Source: Blastocatellia bacterium | GTDB taxonomy: Bacteria > Acidobacteriota > Blastocatellia > Pyrinomonadales > Pyrinomonadaceae | Assembly: GCA_016789265.1 (NCBI GenBank) | Contig: JAEUQK010000024.1 | Span: 62,001 to 126,000 of the forward strand | Direction of reading: 5' to 3' | DNA: 64,000 nt | Shown here: positions 8,625 to 16,600 of the stretch, piece after piece | Layout: each line of letters opens with the position of its first letter | How positions within the stretch are numbered: the first letter of the stretch is position 1 | Made by a program: the position numbers and the translations under genes | The notes under the pieces: generated by a model | What the model saw: only the letters and a program-made list of their open reading frames with translations | What the model was told of the DNA's origin: nothing | Database searches by the model: none

Positions 8625-9695
8625 ATGCCAACCGACAATATTTTACTTTTGGTCGGAACCGCAAAAGGGCTATTTATTCTTAAACAGGCCGGAGGAAAAT
8701 GGTCGATCGACGGACCGCATTTCCCCGGCCTTGCGGTTTACTCGGCTTATTTTGATCAGCGCAAACGACGCAACGAGATGTGGGCCGGAGTGGCAAGCTG
8801 GCATTTCGGCGCTGAGCTTTGCAAAAGCACGGACATGGGCAAGACTTGGGATCAGCCCGAGAATCGCCGGATAAAAATGCCCAAGACGACAAAGAAGTCG
8901 TTGGAAAATATCTGGCAGATCACTGCCGGGAGCAATAATGATTCGCTTTACGTCGGCGTTGCTCCCGCGGCATTGTTCGAATCTCACGACCGCGGTGAGA
9001 CGTGGAAGCTGAATTCCGGCCTATGGAAACACCCTCATCGAAAACAGTGGCAGCCGGGTTTTGGCGGGCTTTGCCTGCACACGATCGTCACCGATCCGAA
9101 AAATCCCAAAGACATCAAGATCGCGATCTCGACCGGCGGAGTTTATCAAACGAACGATGGCGGCGAAAATTGGAAGGTGACGAACACCGGCGTAAAAGCC
9201 TATTTCATGCCGGATCAATATCCGGAATTCGGCCAGTGTGTACATAAGATCGCGCGTCACCCATCAAAGAAGAAACTGTTCTTTTTGCAGAATCATCACG
9301 GCGTTTACCGCAGCCGCGACGGTGCCGTAACCTGGGAAGAGATCGAGAACGGGCTGCCGTCGAATTTCGGATTCGGGTTGACGGTAAGCGAAGCCGGATC
9401 GGTGTTCATCGTCCCGCTTCAGGCCGACGGGCAACGCTTCACATGCGATGGCAAGGTCCGGGTTTATCGAACCCGTGACGAAGGCAGATCTTGGCAGCCG
9501 CTATCGAGGGGCCTGCCGCAGAAGAACGCATACGAGGTAGTTCTTCGCGACTCGGTCGCGTCGACGGGCAACAACATTTTCTTCGGAACGAAGAATGGCA
9601 AGCTTTTCGGTTCGGCCGACGACGGTGATTCGTGGAAGATGATCGAAGGCTCGCTGCCGGAGATATGCTGCGTCAAGGCGTATTCTCTTTCTTAA
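8625..9695 (+). CDS. Asp-box (BNR/sortilin-like) beta-propeller protein
   Basis: A 356-residue beta-propeller with repeated Asp-box motifs of S-x-D-x-G-x-(T/S)-W type: STDMGKTW, SHDRGETW, TNDGGENW, SRDGAVTW, TRDEGRSW and SADDGDSW. No signal peptide is seen, so it should be cytoplasmic, unlike most secreted sialidase-like propellers. It resembles WD40/YVTN/BNR-like proteins sometimes annotated as exo-sialidase, but no sialidase active site is evident. The start at 8625 follows GGAGGAG by 4-5 bases. A MoaD/ThiS-like gene follows after the repeat B hairpin, a pairing I recall from other phyla. Confidence 0.8.
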   Translation: MPTDNILLLVGTAKGLFILKQAGGKWSIDGPHFPGLAVYSAYFDQRKRRNEMWAGVASWHFGAELCKSTDMGKTWDQPENRRIKMPKTTKKSLENIWQITAGSNNDSLYVGVAPAALFESHDRGETWKLNSGLWKHPHRKQWQPGFGGLCLHTIVTDPKNPKDIKIAISTGGVYQTNDGGENWKVTNTGVKAYFMPDQYPEFGQCVHKIARHPSKKKLFFLQNHHGVYRSRDGAVTWEEIENGLPSNFGFGLTVSEAGSVFIVPLQADGQRFTCDGKVRVYRTRDEGRSWQPLSRGLPQKNAYEVVLRDSVASTGNNIFFGTKNGKLFGSADDGDSWKMIEGSLPEICCVKAYSLS

Positions 9696-9697
9696 TT

Positions 9698-9764
9698 CTT
9701 CTCTGCGACTTTGCGCCTCTGCGGGAGACTACCATTCCCGCAAAGTCGCAGAGACGCAAAGAAG
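9698..9764. repeat. Intergenic inverted-repeat element (repeat B)
   Basis: The left arm (9698-9726) contains CTCTGCGACTTTGCG and CCTCTGCGGGA. The right arm (9736-9764) contains TCCCGCAAAGTCGCAGAG and ACGCAAAGAAG. The arms are about 29 bases each, mostly complementary, with a nine-base loop. Each arm itself contains degenerate tandem copies of a CTCTGCG / CTTTGCG unit. It occupies the gap between the Asp-box gene and the MoaD-like gene. Confidence 0.75.
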
Positions 9765-9779
9765 AGGTAACCACGATCA

Positions 9780-10058
9780 ATGAGTATCACGGTACATCTG
9801 TCCGGCCATCTCAAAGCCTTTACCGGCGGCGAGGTCGAGGTCCGGCTTGATGGCGATCCGGACGACGTCGCCGAGACGCTCGCCTTACTCTGGCTCGTCC
9901 ATCCGGCCCTACGTGATCGCGTGCTGACCGAGCAGGGCGAGATACGCCAACACGTAAATATATTTGTCGGCAGCGACGACGTAAAGAGAAAGAAAGGCCT
10001 GGAGACGAAGGTAGATTCCAGCGAGATACATATCTTCAACGCCGTTAGCGGCGGATAA
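9780..10058 (+). CDS. MoaD/ThiS-family ubiquitin-like sulfur-carrier protein
   Basis: A 92-residue beta-grasp protein ending in Gly-Gly, the group that is adenylated and thiocarboxylated in MoaD/ThiS carriers. Features are the initial HLSGHLKAFTGG strand-turn, a helix with the AETLALLWLVHPALRDR pattern, a VNIFVGSDDV segment, and a last strand IHIFNAVSGG. No MoeB/ThiF E1 enzyme, MoaE or ThiG is adjacent, so the pathway is not defined by context. Its neighbour is the cytoplasmic Asp-box propeller, suggesting a dedicated role outside molybdopterin or thiamine synthesis (inference). Confidence 0.82.
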   Translation: MSITVHLSGHLKAFTGGEVEVRLDGDPDDVAETLALLWLVHPALRDRVLTEQGEIRQHVNIFVGSDDVKRKKGLETKVDSSEIHIFNAVSGG

Positions 10059-10089
10059 GAACTAATAGTCTGAATTCCACTCAAAAGAA

Positions 10090-10998
10090 ATGAAACATTG
10101 TCTATATTCTCTTGGGATCCTAGTTCTTGCGACGACGATCTTTTCCGGCTCAGCGATCTCACAGGCTAAGAAAATGAAGATATATATCTCAGTCGATATG
10201 GAAGGCATCACAGGCGTCGTGACCGGCGATCAGCTTGGCCCGCAGGGATTCGAATACTCACGCTTTCGCGAGTTTATGACGCAGGAAGCCAATGCGGCGA
10301 TCGAGGCCGCGTTTGCCGGCGGAGCGACCGAGATCGTCGTGAGCGATTCGCATGGCAACGGCGAAAGCCTGTTGATCGAAAAACTGCCGAAGAACATAAC
10401 GCTTGTTCGCTCGTGGCCGAGGCCGCTCATGATGATGCAAGGGATCGACGAAACGTTTGCAGGCGCGATATTTATCGGTTATCACTCGAGCACGACGAAC
10501 CCCGCGGGCGTACGCGCGCACACTATGTCGAGCGCGAACCTTGCCGATGTGCAGCTCAACGGTGTTTCGGTCCCGGAAGCCGGAATAAATGCCGCGATCG
10601 CAGGCCACTTCAACGTTCCGGTCATTATGATCTCGGGCGACGATGCGGCCGTCAAAGAGGCGACGGGATTGCTTGGCAATATCGAAGGCGCTGTAGTGAA
10701 GTGGAATTACGGATTTCATTCGGCCCGTACGCTGATGCCCGAGGCCGCAAACGATCTGATCCGGGAAAAGGTCAGGAAAGCGATGAGCCGGATCGGAGAA
10801 TTCAAGCCATATAAAATATCGGCTCCGATCCGTCTGGATGTTCGATTCAAGAATTATCGGCCGGCGGAAGTGTTGAGTTATCTTTCGATCGTCGAACGCA
10901 CCGATTCTCACAGCATTCGTTTTTTGGGGAAGGACATGATCGAAACCTCGAAATTTCTTGAATTCATGACCAATTACGAGCCGGGGCTCGCGCCGTAA
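10090..10998 (+). CDS. M55 family D-aminopeptidase (DppA-like), exported
   Basis: A 302-residue zinc metallopeptidase of family M55, whose founder B. subtilis DppA releases D-alanine from D-Ala-D-Ala-type peptides. Residues 1-25 form a signal peptide. Zinc-ligand motifs are present: SVDMEGI (Asp36, Glu38), SDSHGNG, the GYHS His, and NGVSVPEAGINA Glu. Unlike cytoplasmic DppA of Bacillus it should act in the periplasm. The C-terminal part is the usual M55 alpha/beta domain (RLDVRF, ERTDSHSIRF). Nearby genes for an amidase and a NamZ muramidase fit turnover of peptidoglycan fragments. It follows the MoaD-like gene by 31 bases. Confidence 0.88.
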   Translation: MKHCLYSLGILVLATTIFSGSAISQAKKMKIYISVDMEGITGVVTGDQLGPQGFEYSRFREFMTQEANAAIEAAFAGGATEIVVSDSHGNGESLLIEKLPKNITLVRSWPRPLMMMQGIDETFAGAIFIGYHSSTTNPAGVRAHTMSSANLADVQLNGVSVPEAGINAAIAGHFNVPVIMISGDDAAVKEATGLLGNIEGAVVKWNYGFHSARTLMPEAANDLIREKVRKAMSRIGEFKPYKISAPIRLDVRFKNYRPAEVLSYLSIVERTDSHSIRFLGKDMIETSKFLEFMTNYEPGLAP

Positions 10999-11042
10999 CG
11001 GAGCGCCGACACTCTTGTCCGCATGAGTACGAAGCACGAAGT
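10999..11042. repeat. Short intergenic palindrome-bearing repeat
   Basis: The gap between two genes holds GGAGCG, a GACA-CTCT-TGTC stem-loop core (11008-11019), and CATGAGTACGAAGCACGAAG. It resembles short repeats that I recall between genes in acidobacterial genomes. No ribosome binding site for the next gene is visible apart from CGAAG. Confidence 0.4.
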
Positions 11043-11624
11043 ATGTTGATCAAAAATAAGATCCTGGACGAGATAAGGGCAGGAAATATTTCTCTGATTT
11101 TTCGCCGCTGGAAACGTGCCGGTGTGAAAGCCGGCGGAACGCAGATGACACAGCGAGGTGTGCTCGGGATCGACTCGGTTGCGGTCGTCACAGAAAAACA
11201 GATCACCGAAAAAGACGCGAAGGCGGCCGGATTTGCGTCGAGAAAACATTTGCTCGCCGATCTGTACGACCGCGATGAAGACATCTATCGCATCGGCGTG
11301 CATTGGGTCGGCGAAGATCCGCGAAAGGCCCTGCGTTCGAACGACAAACTGAGTGCAAATGAGATCGACGAAATAATTGAAAAGTTGAAAAAGCTCGACC
11401 AAAACTGCCAGCGTGGAAACTGGACACAATTGTATCTGCAAATGATCCACGACCAGCCGAACACCCACGCTCAGATCCTCGCCGAATCCATCGGCCTCTC
11501 GAACCTCACCTTCAAACCATGGGTCCGAAAACTAAAAGCCCTCGGACTGACCGAGAGCCTGCGGCCCGGTTACCGACTGTCTCCGCGAGGTCTGACCGTA
11601 TTGGCAGCGATGCGTCGTAAATGA
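11043..11624 (+). CDS. ASCH/PUA-like domain with C-terminal winged helix, function unknown
   Basis: A 193-residue protein without a recognised name. Residues 1-85 have the outline of an ASCH/PUA-like fold: ILDEIRAGNISLIFRRWKRAG, then a GVLGIDSVAVV strand, an ASRKHLLADLY segment and an IYRIGVHWV strand. Residues 125-193 look like a winged helix: THAQILAESIGLSN, KPWVRKLKALGLTES, then a YRLSPRGLTVLAAM wing. The combination suggests an RNA- or DNA-binding regulator (inference). Start at the first ATG after the repeat. The next gene, an amidase, begins 34 bases downstream with its own AAGGAGAG site. Confidence 0.6.
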   Translation: MLIKNKILDEIRAGNISLIFRRWKRAGVKAGGTQMTQRGVLGIDSVAVVTEKQITEKDAKAAGFASRKHLLADLYDRDEDIYRIGVHWVGEDPRKALRSNDKLSANEIDEIIEKLKKLDQNCQRGNWTQLYLQMIHDQPNTHAQILAESIGLSNLTFKPWVRKLKALGLTESLRPGYRLSPRGLTVLAAMRRK

Positions 11625-11658
11625 AAGTTGATCGGCAACGATCCATAAGGAGAGTTAT

Positions 11659-13266
11659 ATGCCATTGAACATAAGAAAAATACTTAAATGGGTTGCCCTT
11701 TCTTTTGGAGCCGTCATCATTTTGGCGATCGCCCTTGGAGTATATGTTTACACTTTGGTCCCAAAGCCGATCGGCGAAAAGCCGGTACTCCAAGCGGAGC
11801 TGTTCAACAAGCCGGAGACCGAACTTCCGGTTGCGGGCAAGTTTGTTTATAAGTCCGCGACCGAACTTGCGTCGATGATCAAAAACAAACAGGCGACATC
11901 GACCGAGATCGTCCAGGAACACATCAACTACATCAAAAACACTAATTACAAGACCAACGCGTATGTTTGGCTGTTTGAGCAGGACGCCCTCGACGCCGCG
12001 AAAAAAGCTGATGAAAAGGTAGCGCAGGGCGGGCCGCTCGGGCTGCTCCACGGCGTGCCGATAAGTATCAAGGAACAATTTGGGATCAAGGGAAAGCCGC
12101 AAACCGTGAATGCGGAGATGTTTCAGGGCTTCGTGGCCTCCAAAAATGCCGGCATCGTTGACGCCATGCTCGACGAAGGTGCGATCATTCTCGGCACGAC
12201 GAACGTGTCAAAGACACTTTTTGACGTGCAGACGATCGGCGAGATATACCCGACAGCAAATAATCCGTACGACCTGACGCGTACTCCGGGCGGAAGCACG
12301 GGCGGCGGCGGAGCATCAGTCGCGGCCGGCTCGTCGCCGATAGCGGTCGGCGGTGATTTTGGCGGTAGTATCCGCATACCGGCGGCCGATTGCGGCCTTT
12401 ACGGCCTCAAGACGACCGACGGCAGCATGCCCGGCCATGCGTCATTTCCGGGCGAACCGGGCGATCCGAAATACCGGAGAATGATGGTCGCCGGCCCGCT
12501 CGCACGCACCGTCGATGACATCGATCTCGCGTGGAACGCGATGATGAACAAATGGCCCGAGCAAAACGCCAAAATGCTGGAGCCGAAGAGTGAGCTGACG
12601 GACTATAAGGTCGCATATCTCGATGAGTGGAAGTTTGGCAATGACAAGATGCTCGTGAGCCGCGACATCAAGGAAAAGCTGAATGCTCTGGCAGAATCGC
12701 TAAGGACCAAGAACGTCTCGGTCACGAGCGATCAACCCGCCGATTTTGACAAGATGGTCGCGATGCACCGAATGCTTGCGATATATACACTGTTCGAGAA
12801 AGTGCCGTGGCTGTTTCGCCAGATCGTTATTCGTGAATTTAAGGAATCGGACAATCACCGGATCGATATGTCTGAGGTCTATGAAAGAATGTCAGATCTC
12901 GATCCCGCCAAGTACGACGATATATTAAAGCGCCACGACGTCCTGAGAGATCAGATGGAAGAGTTCTTTACCAAATACGACCTTCTGATAATGCCCGTCA
13001 CATCCACCGCTGCGATCAAACACAACCCCGAGCACAACCCGATCTCGGTTGACGGCACAAATGTAGACTATTGGGACAATTTCCTGTACCCGGCCCCATT
13101 TAACGCGACGGGCCATCCTGCGTTGACGATACCTCTTGGCTTAAATGCCGAGGGCATGCCGATCGGGGTTCAGGTCGTCGGGCCGTTGAATTCGGAAAGG
13201 CGCTTGATCGCTTTTGCCAAGCTGATCGAGCCGCTCCATACGGGTTTCGTCAAACCGAAAGCCTGA
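11659..13266 (+). CDS. Amidase-signature serine hydrolase, FAAH-like, membrane-anchored
   Basis: A 535-residue amidase-signature enzyme. An N-terminal hydrophobic helix (about residues 11-32) should anchor it facing the periplasm. The catalytic triad aligns with fatty-acid amide hydrolase spacing: Lys138 (SIKEQF), Ser213 in GGSTGGGG, and nucleophile Ser237 in GGSIR, with the 75- and 24-residue spacings of FAAH. The substrate is an amide; specificity cannot be read. An AAGGAG site precedes the ATG. It is convergent with the NamZ gene, 37 bases apart, and lies near an M55 D-aminopeptidase, so amide bonds of peptidoglycan fragments or lipids are both possible. Confidence 0.9.
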   Translation: MPLNIRKILKWVALSFGAVIILAIALGVYVYTLVPKPIGEKPVLQAELFNKPETELPVAGKFVYKSATELASMIKNKQATSTEIVQEHINYIKNTNYKTNAYVWLFEQDALDAAKKADEKVAQGGPLGLLHGVPISIKEQFGIKGKPQTVNAEMFQGFVASKNAGIVDAMLDEGAIILGTTNVSKTLFDVQTIGEIYPTANNPYDLTRTPGGSTGGGGASVAAGSSPIAVGGDFGGSIRIPAADCGLYGLKTTDGSMPGHASFPGEPGDPKYRRMMVAGPLARTVDDIDLAWNAMMNKWPEQNAKMLEPKSELTDYKVAYLDEWKFGNDKMLVSRDIKEKLNALAESLRTKNVSVTSDQPADFDKMVAMHRMLAIYTLFEKVPWLFRQIVIREFKESDNHRIDMSEVYERMSDLDPAKYDDILKRHDVLRDQMEEFFTKYDLLIMPVTSTAAIKHNPEHNPISVDGTNVDYWDNFLYPAPFNATGHPALTIPLGLNAEGMPIGVQVVGPLNSERRLIAFAKLIEPLHTGFVKPKA

Positions 13267-13303
13267 TAGACGGCTCCTCGACTGACGCTCCCAATGGCGT
13301 CCC

Positions 13304-14482
13304 TTAATAGAGCAGGAACGGCTGCCGGTCTTTTGCAAAACCCGACAGGCCGGCGGCCCATGAATCTTCGATATCTTTGAGCGCTGCGCCGGCTTCGATC
13401 GCAGTGCGGATCTTGTCCGTGCCGCAGACGACGTCGAATGGATTTTGGTCAAAGACGTATTCATACGGGTCCTTCTTCCATTCGAATTGGTCGGTATAAA
13501 GGTCGTAGGCGGTTTTGATCATCGCGATGCCGACGATCACGGGCGTGAACGCTTCGCGATCCGTTACGTGCAGCTGCACCCCGCCGCAAAGTGTACCGGC
13601 ACATTTCTGAAAGGTCGGGATAAAGTTCGTGTGCCGGAATGCGACGCCCGGGAAGTTGTAGGCTTCGAGAGCGGCCGCCCAATCGTAAGCGTCGATGAAC
13701 GGCGCGCCATTTATCTCGAATGGCTTTGTTGTCCCTCGGCCCTCGCTCATCTCGGTGCCTTCGATATGGACCGTCGCGGGAAAAACGATACAGCTGTCGA
13801 CCGTTGGAATATTCGGACTCGGCAGCACCCACGGCAAGCCTGTTTCGTCGCCCCACATTTCGCGCTTCCATCCATCCATCTTCACGACCTCAAGCTCACA
13901 GCCGAGGCCGAAATGGTCGTTGAACATCAACGCCAATTCACCCGTCGTCATTCCGTGTCGTGTCGGTATCTCAAACTGGCCGACGAAGGATTTGAACTCA
14001 TGCTCGGTTATATTGCCTTCGACCGCCAGGCCGCCGATCGGGTTCGGACGGTCGCACACAACGACGCGTTTGCCAAACTTCTTCGCTGCCCGCATGCAGT
14101 TTGCCATGGTGTAAACGAACGTATAAATGCGGCAGCCCACGTCCTGCAGATCGAATACGATCGTGTCCACATTTTCGAGCATCTTCTCGGTCGGCTCCCG
14201 CGTTTCACTGTAAAGCGAATAGATCGGAATGCCGGTCCGCCGATCGATCGTATGATCGGTCTCGATCATATTGTCCTGCACATCGCCTCGGATGCCGTGC
14301 TGAGGGCCGAAGAGTGTAGTGAGATCCAGGTCGGGATGCTCGCTGAAGATGTCTGCGGCGTGACGCAGATCCGGAAAGACCGACGCCTGATTACAGACGA
14401 GTCCGATGCGCTGGCCGTTCAACGACGCGATCTTGTCGTTTACAAGGACTTCGATGCCGGTACGGATTCTTTTCGTGGTCAT
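13304..14482 (-). CDS. DUF1343 / NamZ-type exo-beta-N-acetylmuramidase
   Basis: A 392-residue protein of the DUF1343 family. B. subtilis NamZ, its characterised member, removes terminal MurNAc from peptidoglycan sugars. Family motifs are clear: GLVCNQASV, LFGPQHGIRG, DTIVFDLQDVGCRIYTF, DRPNPIGG, RHGMTTGELA and SPNIPT, then TEMSEGRGTTKPFE. No signal peptide is visible in this frame, so the protein would be cytoplasmic unless exported otherwise; NamZ of Bacillus is secreted. Convergent with the amidase gene; its upstream neighbour is the YegP-like gene, separated by a terminator, so it has its own promoter. Confidence 0.9.
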   Translation of the reverse strand: MTTKRIRTGIEVLVNDKIASLNGQRIGLVCNQASVFPDLRHAADIFSEHPDLDLTTLFGPQHGIRGDVQDNMIETDHTIDRRTGIPIYSLYSETREPTEKMLENVDTIVFDLQDVGCRIYTFVYTMANCMRAAKKFGKRVVVCDRPNPIGGLAVEGNITEHEFKSFVGQFEIPTRHGMTTGELALMFNDHFGLGCELEVVKMDGWKREMWGDETGLPWVLPSPNIPTVDSCIVFPATVHIEGTEMSEGRGTTKPFEINGAPFIDAYDWAAALEAYNFPGVAFRHTNFIPTFQKCAGTLCGGVQLHVTDREAFTPVIVGIAMIKTAYDLYTDQFEWKKDPYEYVFDQNPFDVVCGTDKIRTAIEAGAALKDIEDSWAAGLSGFAKDRQPFLLY

Positions 14483-14487
14483 AACTC

Positions 14488-14516
14488 AAAAAAATCAGGC
14501 GGGGGCAAACCCGCCT
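14488..14516 (-). terminator. Rho-independent terminator after the YegP-like gene
   Basis: Read on the minus strand, AGGCGGG and CCCGCCT form a 7-bp stem (14510-14516 with 14497-14503) around a six-base loop, followed by seven T (14494-14488). It lies between the YegP-like gene and the NamZ-type gene on the same strand. Confidence 0.9.
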
Positions 14517-14569
14517 TTGATGTATGTGATCTTAGGGCAACACTCCCAAACGGCCGTGTTTCTACTGCT

Positions 14570-14902
14570 TTACTTTGCGTCAACGACGGGAGCATCAGGA
14601 GCGTTCTTTCCGACGGAGGCAATGCCGTTTTCCATCGACTTGACGGTCTTGTACATCTCGCTCTTGCCGACGACCTCGCCGTTCGATGCCTTAAGAACAA
14701 AATATGCTTCGCCGTTCTTCGCGGTCTTTCGTTCGAACCGGGCGTCGTTGGCCGCGTTCTTCTTTACCGAGGCGATGCCACCCTCTGCTCCCTTGCGCGT
14801 ATCATACGATTCGCTTGAAAGGATGACCTGTCCGTTCGATGCCTTCAGATTAAAGCTGAATTTTCCGCTCTTTCCGGTTTTGATCTCAAATTTTCCTGCC
14901 AT
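14570..14902 (-). CDS. YegP-like protein with two DUF1508 repeats
   Basis: A 110-residue protein made of two DUF1508 repeats. Repeat 1 (residues 3-48) and repeat 2 (about 54-98) share the F.LKASNG(Q/E)V pattern, then S(E)xY.T...... G(I)ASV(K/G)KNA. Function unknown; small, soluble, highly expressed proteins of this family are widespread. A good ribosome binding site (AAGGAAGG) precedes the ATG on the minus strand. A strong terminator follows 54 bases after its stop, so it is probably a single-gene transcript. Confidence 0.88.
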   Translation of the reverse strand: MAGKFEIKTGKSGKFSFNLKASNGQVILSSESYDTRKGAEGGIASVKKNAANDARFERKTAKNGEAYFVLKASNGEVVGKSEMYKTVKSMENGIASVGKNAPDAPVVDAK

Positions 14903-14992
14903 TCGTTTATACCTTCCTTGTGTTCAATTTGGTCTGCGTTTACGAGGGATCAAAGTACTGCTTACAACTCAAGATTAGCACAGCGATCGGTC

Positions 14993-15475
14993 CTATTCGA
15001 GCGTATCGCCTGCCGACATCACGTGCGGCTGCAACTTATTTTGATTGATGATGCGGGCACATCCGTTCCAGCGAAGTATGGCCTCTTCGTTTCCAGCGGA
15101 ACTCATTGATTCCGCACGTTCGAACCACTCCATTGCCTGGACAAAAAGCTCATAGGCTTGCAAGCCGCCTTTGGCAAGCGTCGCCTTAGCTCGGCGTTCG
15201 TAAACGATGCCGGTGTAATAAGCACGCTGGTATTCGTCTTTCAGTTTGGCAACATACTCATTTATGTGTGTGTCGCCGATCGCATAATCTTTTCCAAAAC
15301 GATCGCTCATCGCGAGGACAAGGTTCTTTATCGCGTCCTGATTCTCCGGTTCCACTGAAAGTATATCGAGATAGATGCTTTCAGCCGCTCCGGGCTCGTT
15401 TAGCAGGCGGTAACGGTTTGCCTTCTCAAGTGCCGCCGGAACCGCGTCGTGCGATATTGGTTTTAGTTCGAACAT
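14993..15475 (-). CDS. Uncharacterised helical (TPR-like) protein in the sdh operon
   Basis: A 160-residue soluble protein that I cannot name. Residues 10-50 look like a TPR-type helical pair (ALEKANRYRLLNEPGAAESI, LSVEPENQDAIKNLVLAM), and the rest is helical with RAYYTGIVYERRAKA and WFERAESM. The ATG at 15475 follows GGAGGG at good distance and starts six bases after the stop of the 95-residue membrane protein, so it is the last gene of the sdhCAB operon. This suggests an accessory role in succinate dehydrogenase assembly or in the same pathway (inference). No export signal. Confidence 0.65.
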   Translation of the reverse strand: MFELKPISHDAVPAALEKANRYRLLNEPGAAESIYLDILSVEPENQDAIKNLVLAMSDRFGKDYAIGDTHINEYVAKLKDEYQRAYYTGIVYERRAKATLAKGGLQAYELFVQAMEWFERAESMSSAGNEEAILRWNGCARIINQNKLQPHVMSAGDTLE

Positions 15476-15480
15476 GATCG

Positions 15481-15768
15481 TTATGTCCCTCCGTTTTCGG
15501 ATGCGGCGAACGCCTTTTCGTTTCGGTACCAGTTCACAAATCCCATGATGAGGCCGAACAACGTGCCGTGCAGCAGAAACGTGACCCACGTTCTTGTCGC
15601 CGTAAAATACTCGCCTATCGATTGTCCTTCTTCGCGAAGCAGAAAAATACCAAGTATCTGCATCACAACGGCAAACGGTCCGCCCATGATGAGTATGCCG
15701 TCAATAACCAAAAAGCGCGCGATCCCGCGTTTACGTTTTTCTTCCCAGATCTCTTTTGTGAAACTCAT
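15481..15768 (-). CDS. Small two-helix membrane protein in the sdh operon
   Basis: A 95-residue protein with an N-terminal charged helix (EIWEEKRKRG), then two hydrophobic helices at about residues 18-44 and 61-79. No family recognised. Its start overlaps the sdhB stop by four bases, so it is translationally coupled to the iron-sulfur subunit, and it leads directly into the TPR-like gene. It could be an extra subunit or assembly factor of the dehydrogenase (inference from position only). Confidence 0.65.
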   Translation of the reverse strand: MSFTKEIWEEKRKRGIARFLVIDGILIMGGPFAVVMQILGIFLLREEGQSIGEYFTATRTWVTFLLHGTLFGLIMGFVNWYRNEKAFAASENGGT

Positions 15769-16508
15769 TTCTTCCTGAACAACTTTACCAGTTTCTTCAG
15801 CGGGTCGTAATGCTCATCGACTACGCGTTCCTTTAGCGGGATGATCGCATTGTCCGTGATGGTTATGTGTTCGGGGCAGACCTTGGTGCAGCATTTTGTG
15901 ATGTTGCAGTAACCGATCCCGAACATGTCCTTTAGATCTTCAGTACGGTTTTCCGTATCGAGCGGGTGCATCTCGAGTGCCGCGGTGTAGACAAGAAACC
16001 GCGGTCCGATGAACTCTTCGTGTTTGTTGTGGTCGCGAAGGACGTGGCAAACGTCCTGGCAAAGGTAGCATTCGATGCACTTGCGAAATTCCTGCACACG
16101 GTCAATGTCCGATTGCTGCATTCGCCAAGTGCCGTCCTCGGCGTCGGGCTTGCGCGGATTAAACTTCTTGATGCGCTTCTTTACTTCGTAATTCCACGAC
16201 ACGTCGCTGATCAGGTCCTTGATCGGCGGGAAGGCACGCATCGGTTCGATCGTGACCGTCTGTGAAAGATCGATGGTATCGAGCCGGGTCATGCACATCA
16301 GCTTCGGCATACCGTTTATTTCCGCTGAACACGAACCGCACTTTCCGGCTTTGCAGTTCCAACGGCAAGCAAGATCCGGTGCGGATTCGGCCTGGATCTG
16401 ATGAACGGCATCGAGTACGACCATACCTTCCGAAACTTCGGCCTGGTAATCGACCATCTCACCGCCGTCCCGCCCGCCTCGTCTTATACTGAATGTAGCC
16501 TTCGCCAT
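15765..16508 (-). CDS. sdhB: Succinate dehydrogenase / fumarate reductase iron-sulfur subunit
   Basis: A 247-residue SdhB/FrdB. The N-terminal ferredoxin domain has CRWNCKAGKCGSC plus a later MPKLMC for the [2Fe-2S] cluster. The C-terminal domain has CIECYLC followed by CHVLR, and CNITKCCTKVCPEH, giving ligands for the [4Fe-4S] and [3Fe-4S] clusters. It passes electrons from SdhA flavin to membrane quinone. It lies downstream of sdhA with 92 bases between them, filled by an inverted-repeat element, and overlaps the next small gene by four bases. Confidence 0.93.
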   Translation of the reverse strand: MAKATFSIRRGGRDGGEMVDYQAEVSEGMVVLDAVHQIQAESAPDLACRWNCKAGKCGSCSAEINGMPKLMCMTRLDTIDLSQTVTIEPMRAFPPIKDLISDVSWNYEVKKRIKKFNPRKPDAEDGTWRMQQSDIDRVQEFRKCIECYLCQDVCHVLRDHNKHEEFIGPRFLVYTAALEMHPLDTENRTEDLKDMFGIGYCNITKCCTKVCPEHITITDNAIIPLKERVVDEHYDPLKKLVKLFRKK

Positions 16509-16518
16509 AAGAAATTTG

Positions 16519-16592
16519 ACCGCTGATCTACGCGGGTGACGCAGATATGAGGTACCTATTCTGATCCGCGTTTTCTGCGTGAATCCGCGGCT
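16519..16592. repeat. Intergenic inverted-repeat element (repeat C)
   Basis: The left arm (16519-16546) has ACCGCTGATCTACGCGGG and TGACGCAGAT. The right arm (16564-16592) has ATCCGCGTTTTCTGCGTG and AATCCGCGGCT, largely the inverse complement. It sits between sdhA and sdhB inside the operon, so it is transcribed and could fold as a hairpin in the mRNA. Confidence 0.7.
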
Positions 16593-16600
16593 AATTATTC

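Noticed and set aside
13445..14818. Open frame of 457 codons on the plus strand
   Set aside because: It is antisense to the NamZ-type gene, the terminator and part of the YegP-like gene. Those minus-strand products match known families; this one does not.
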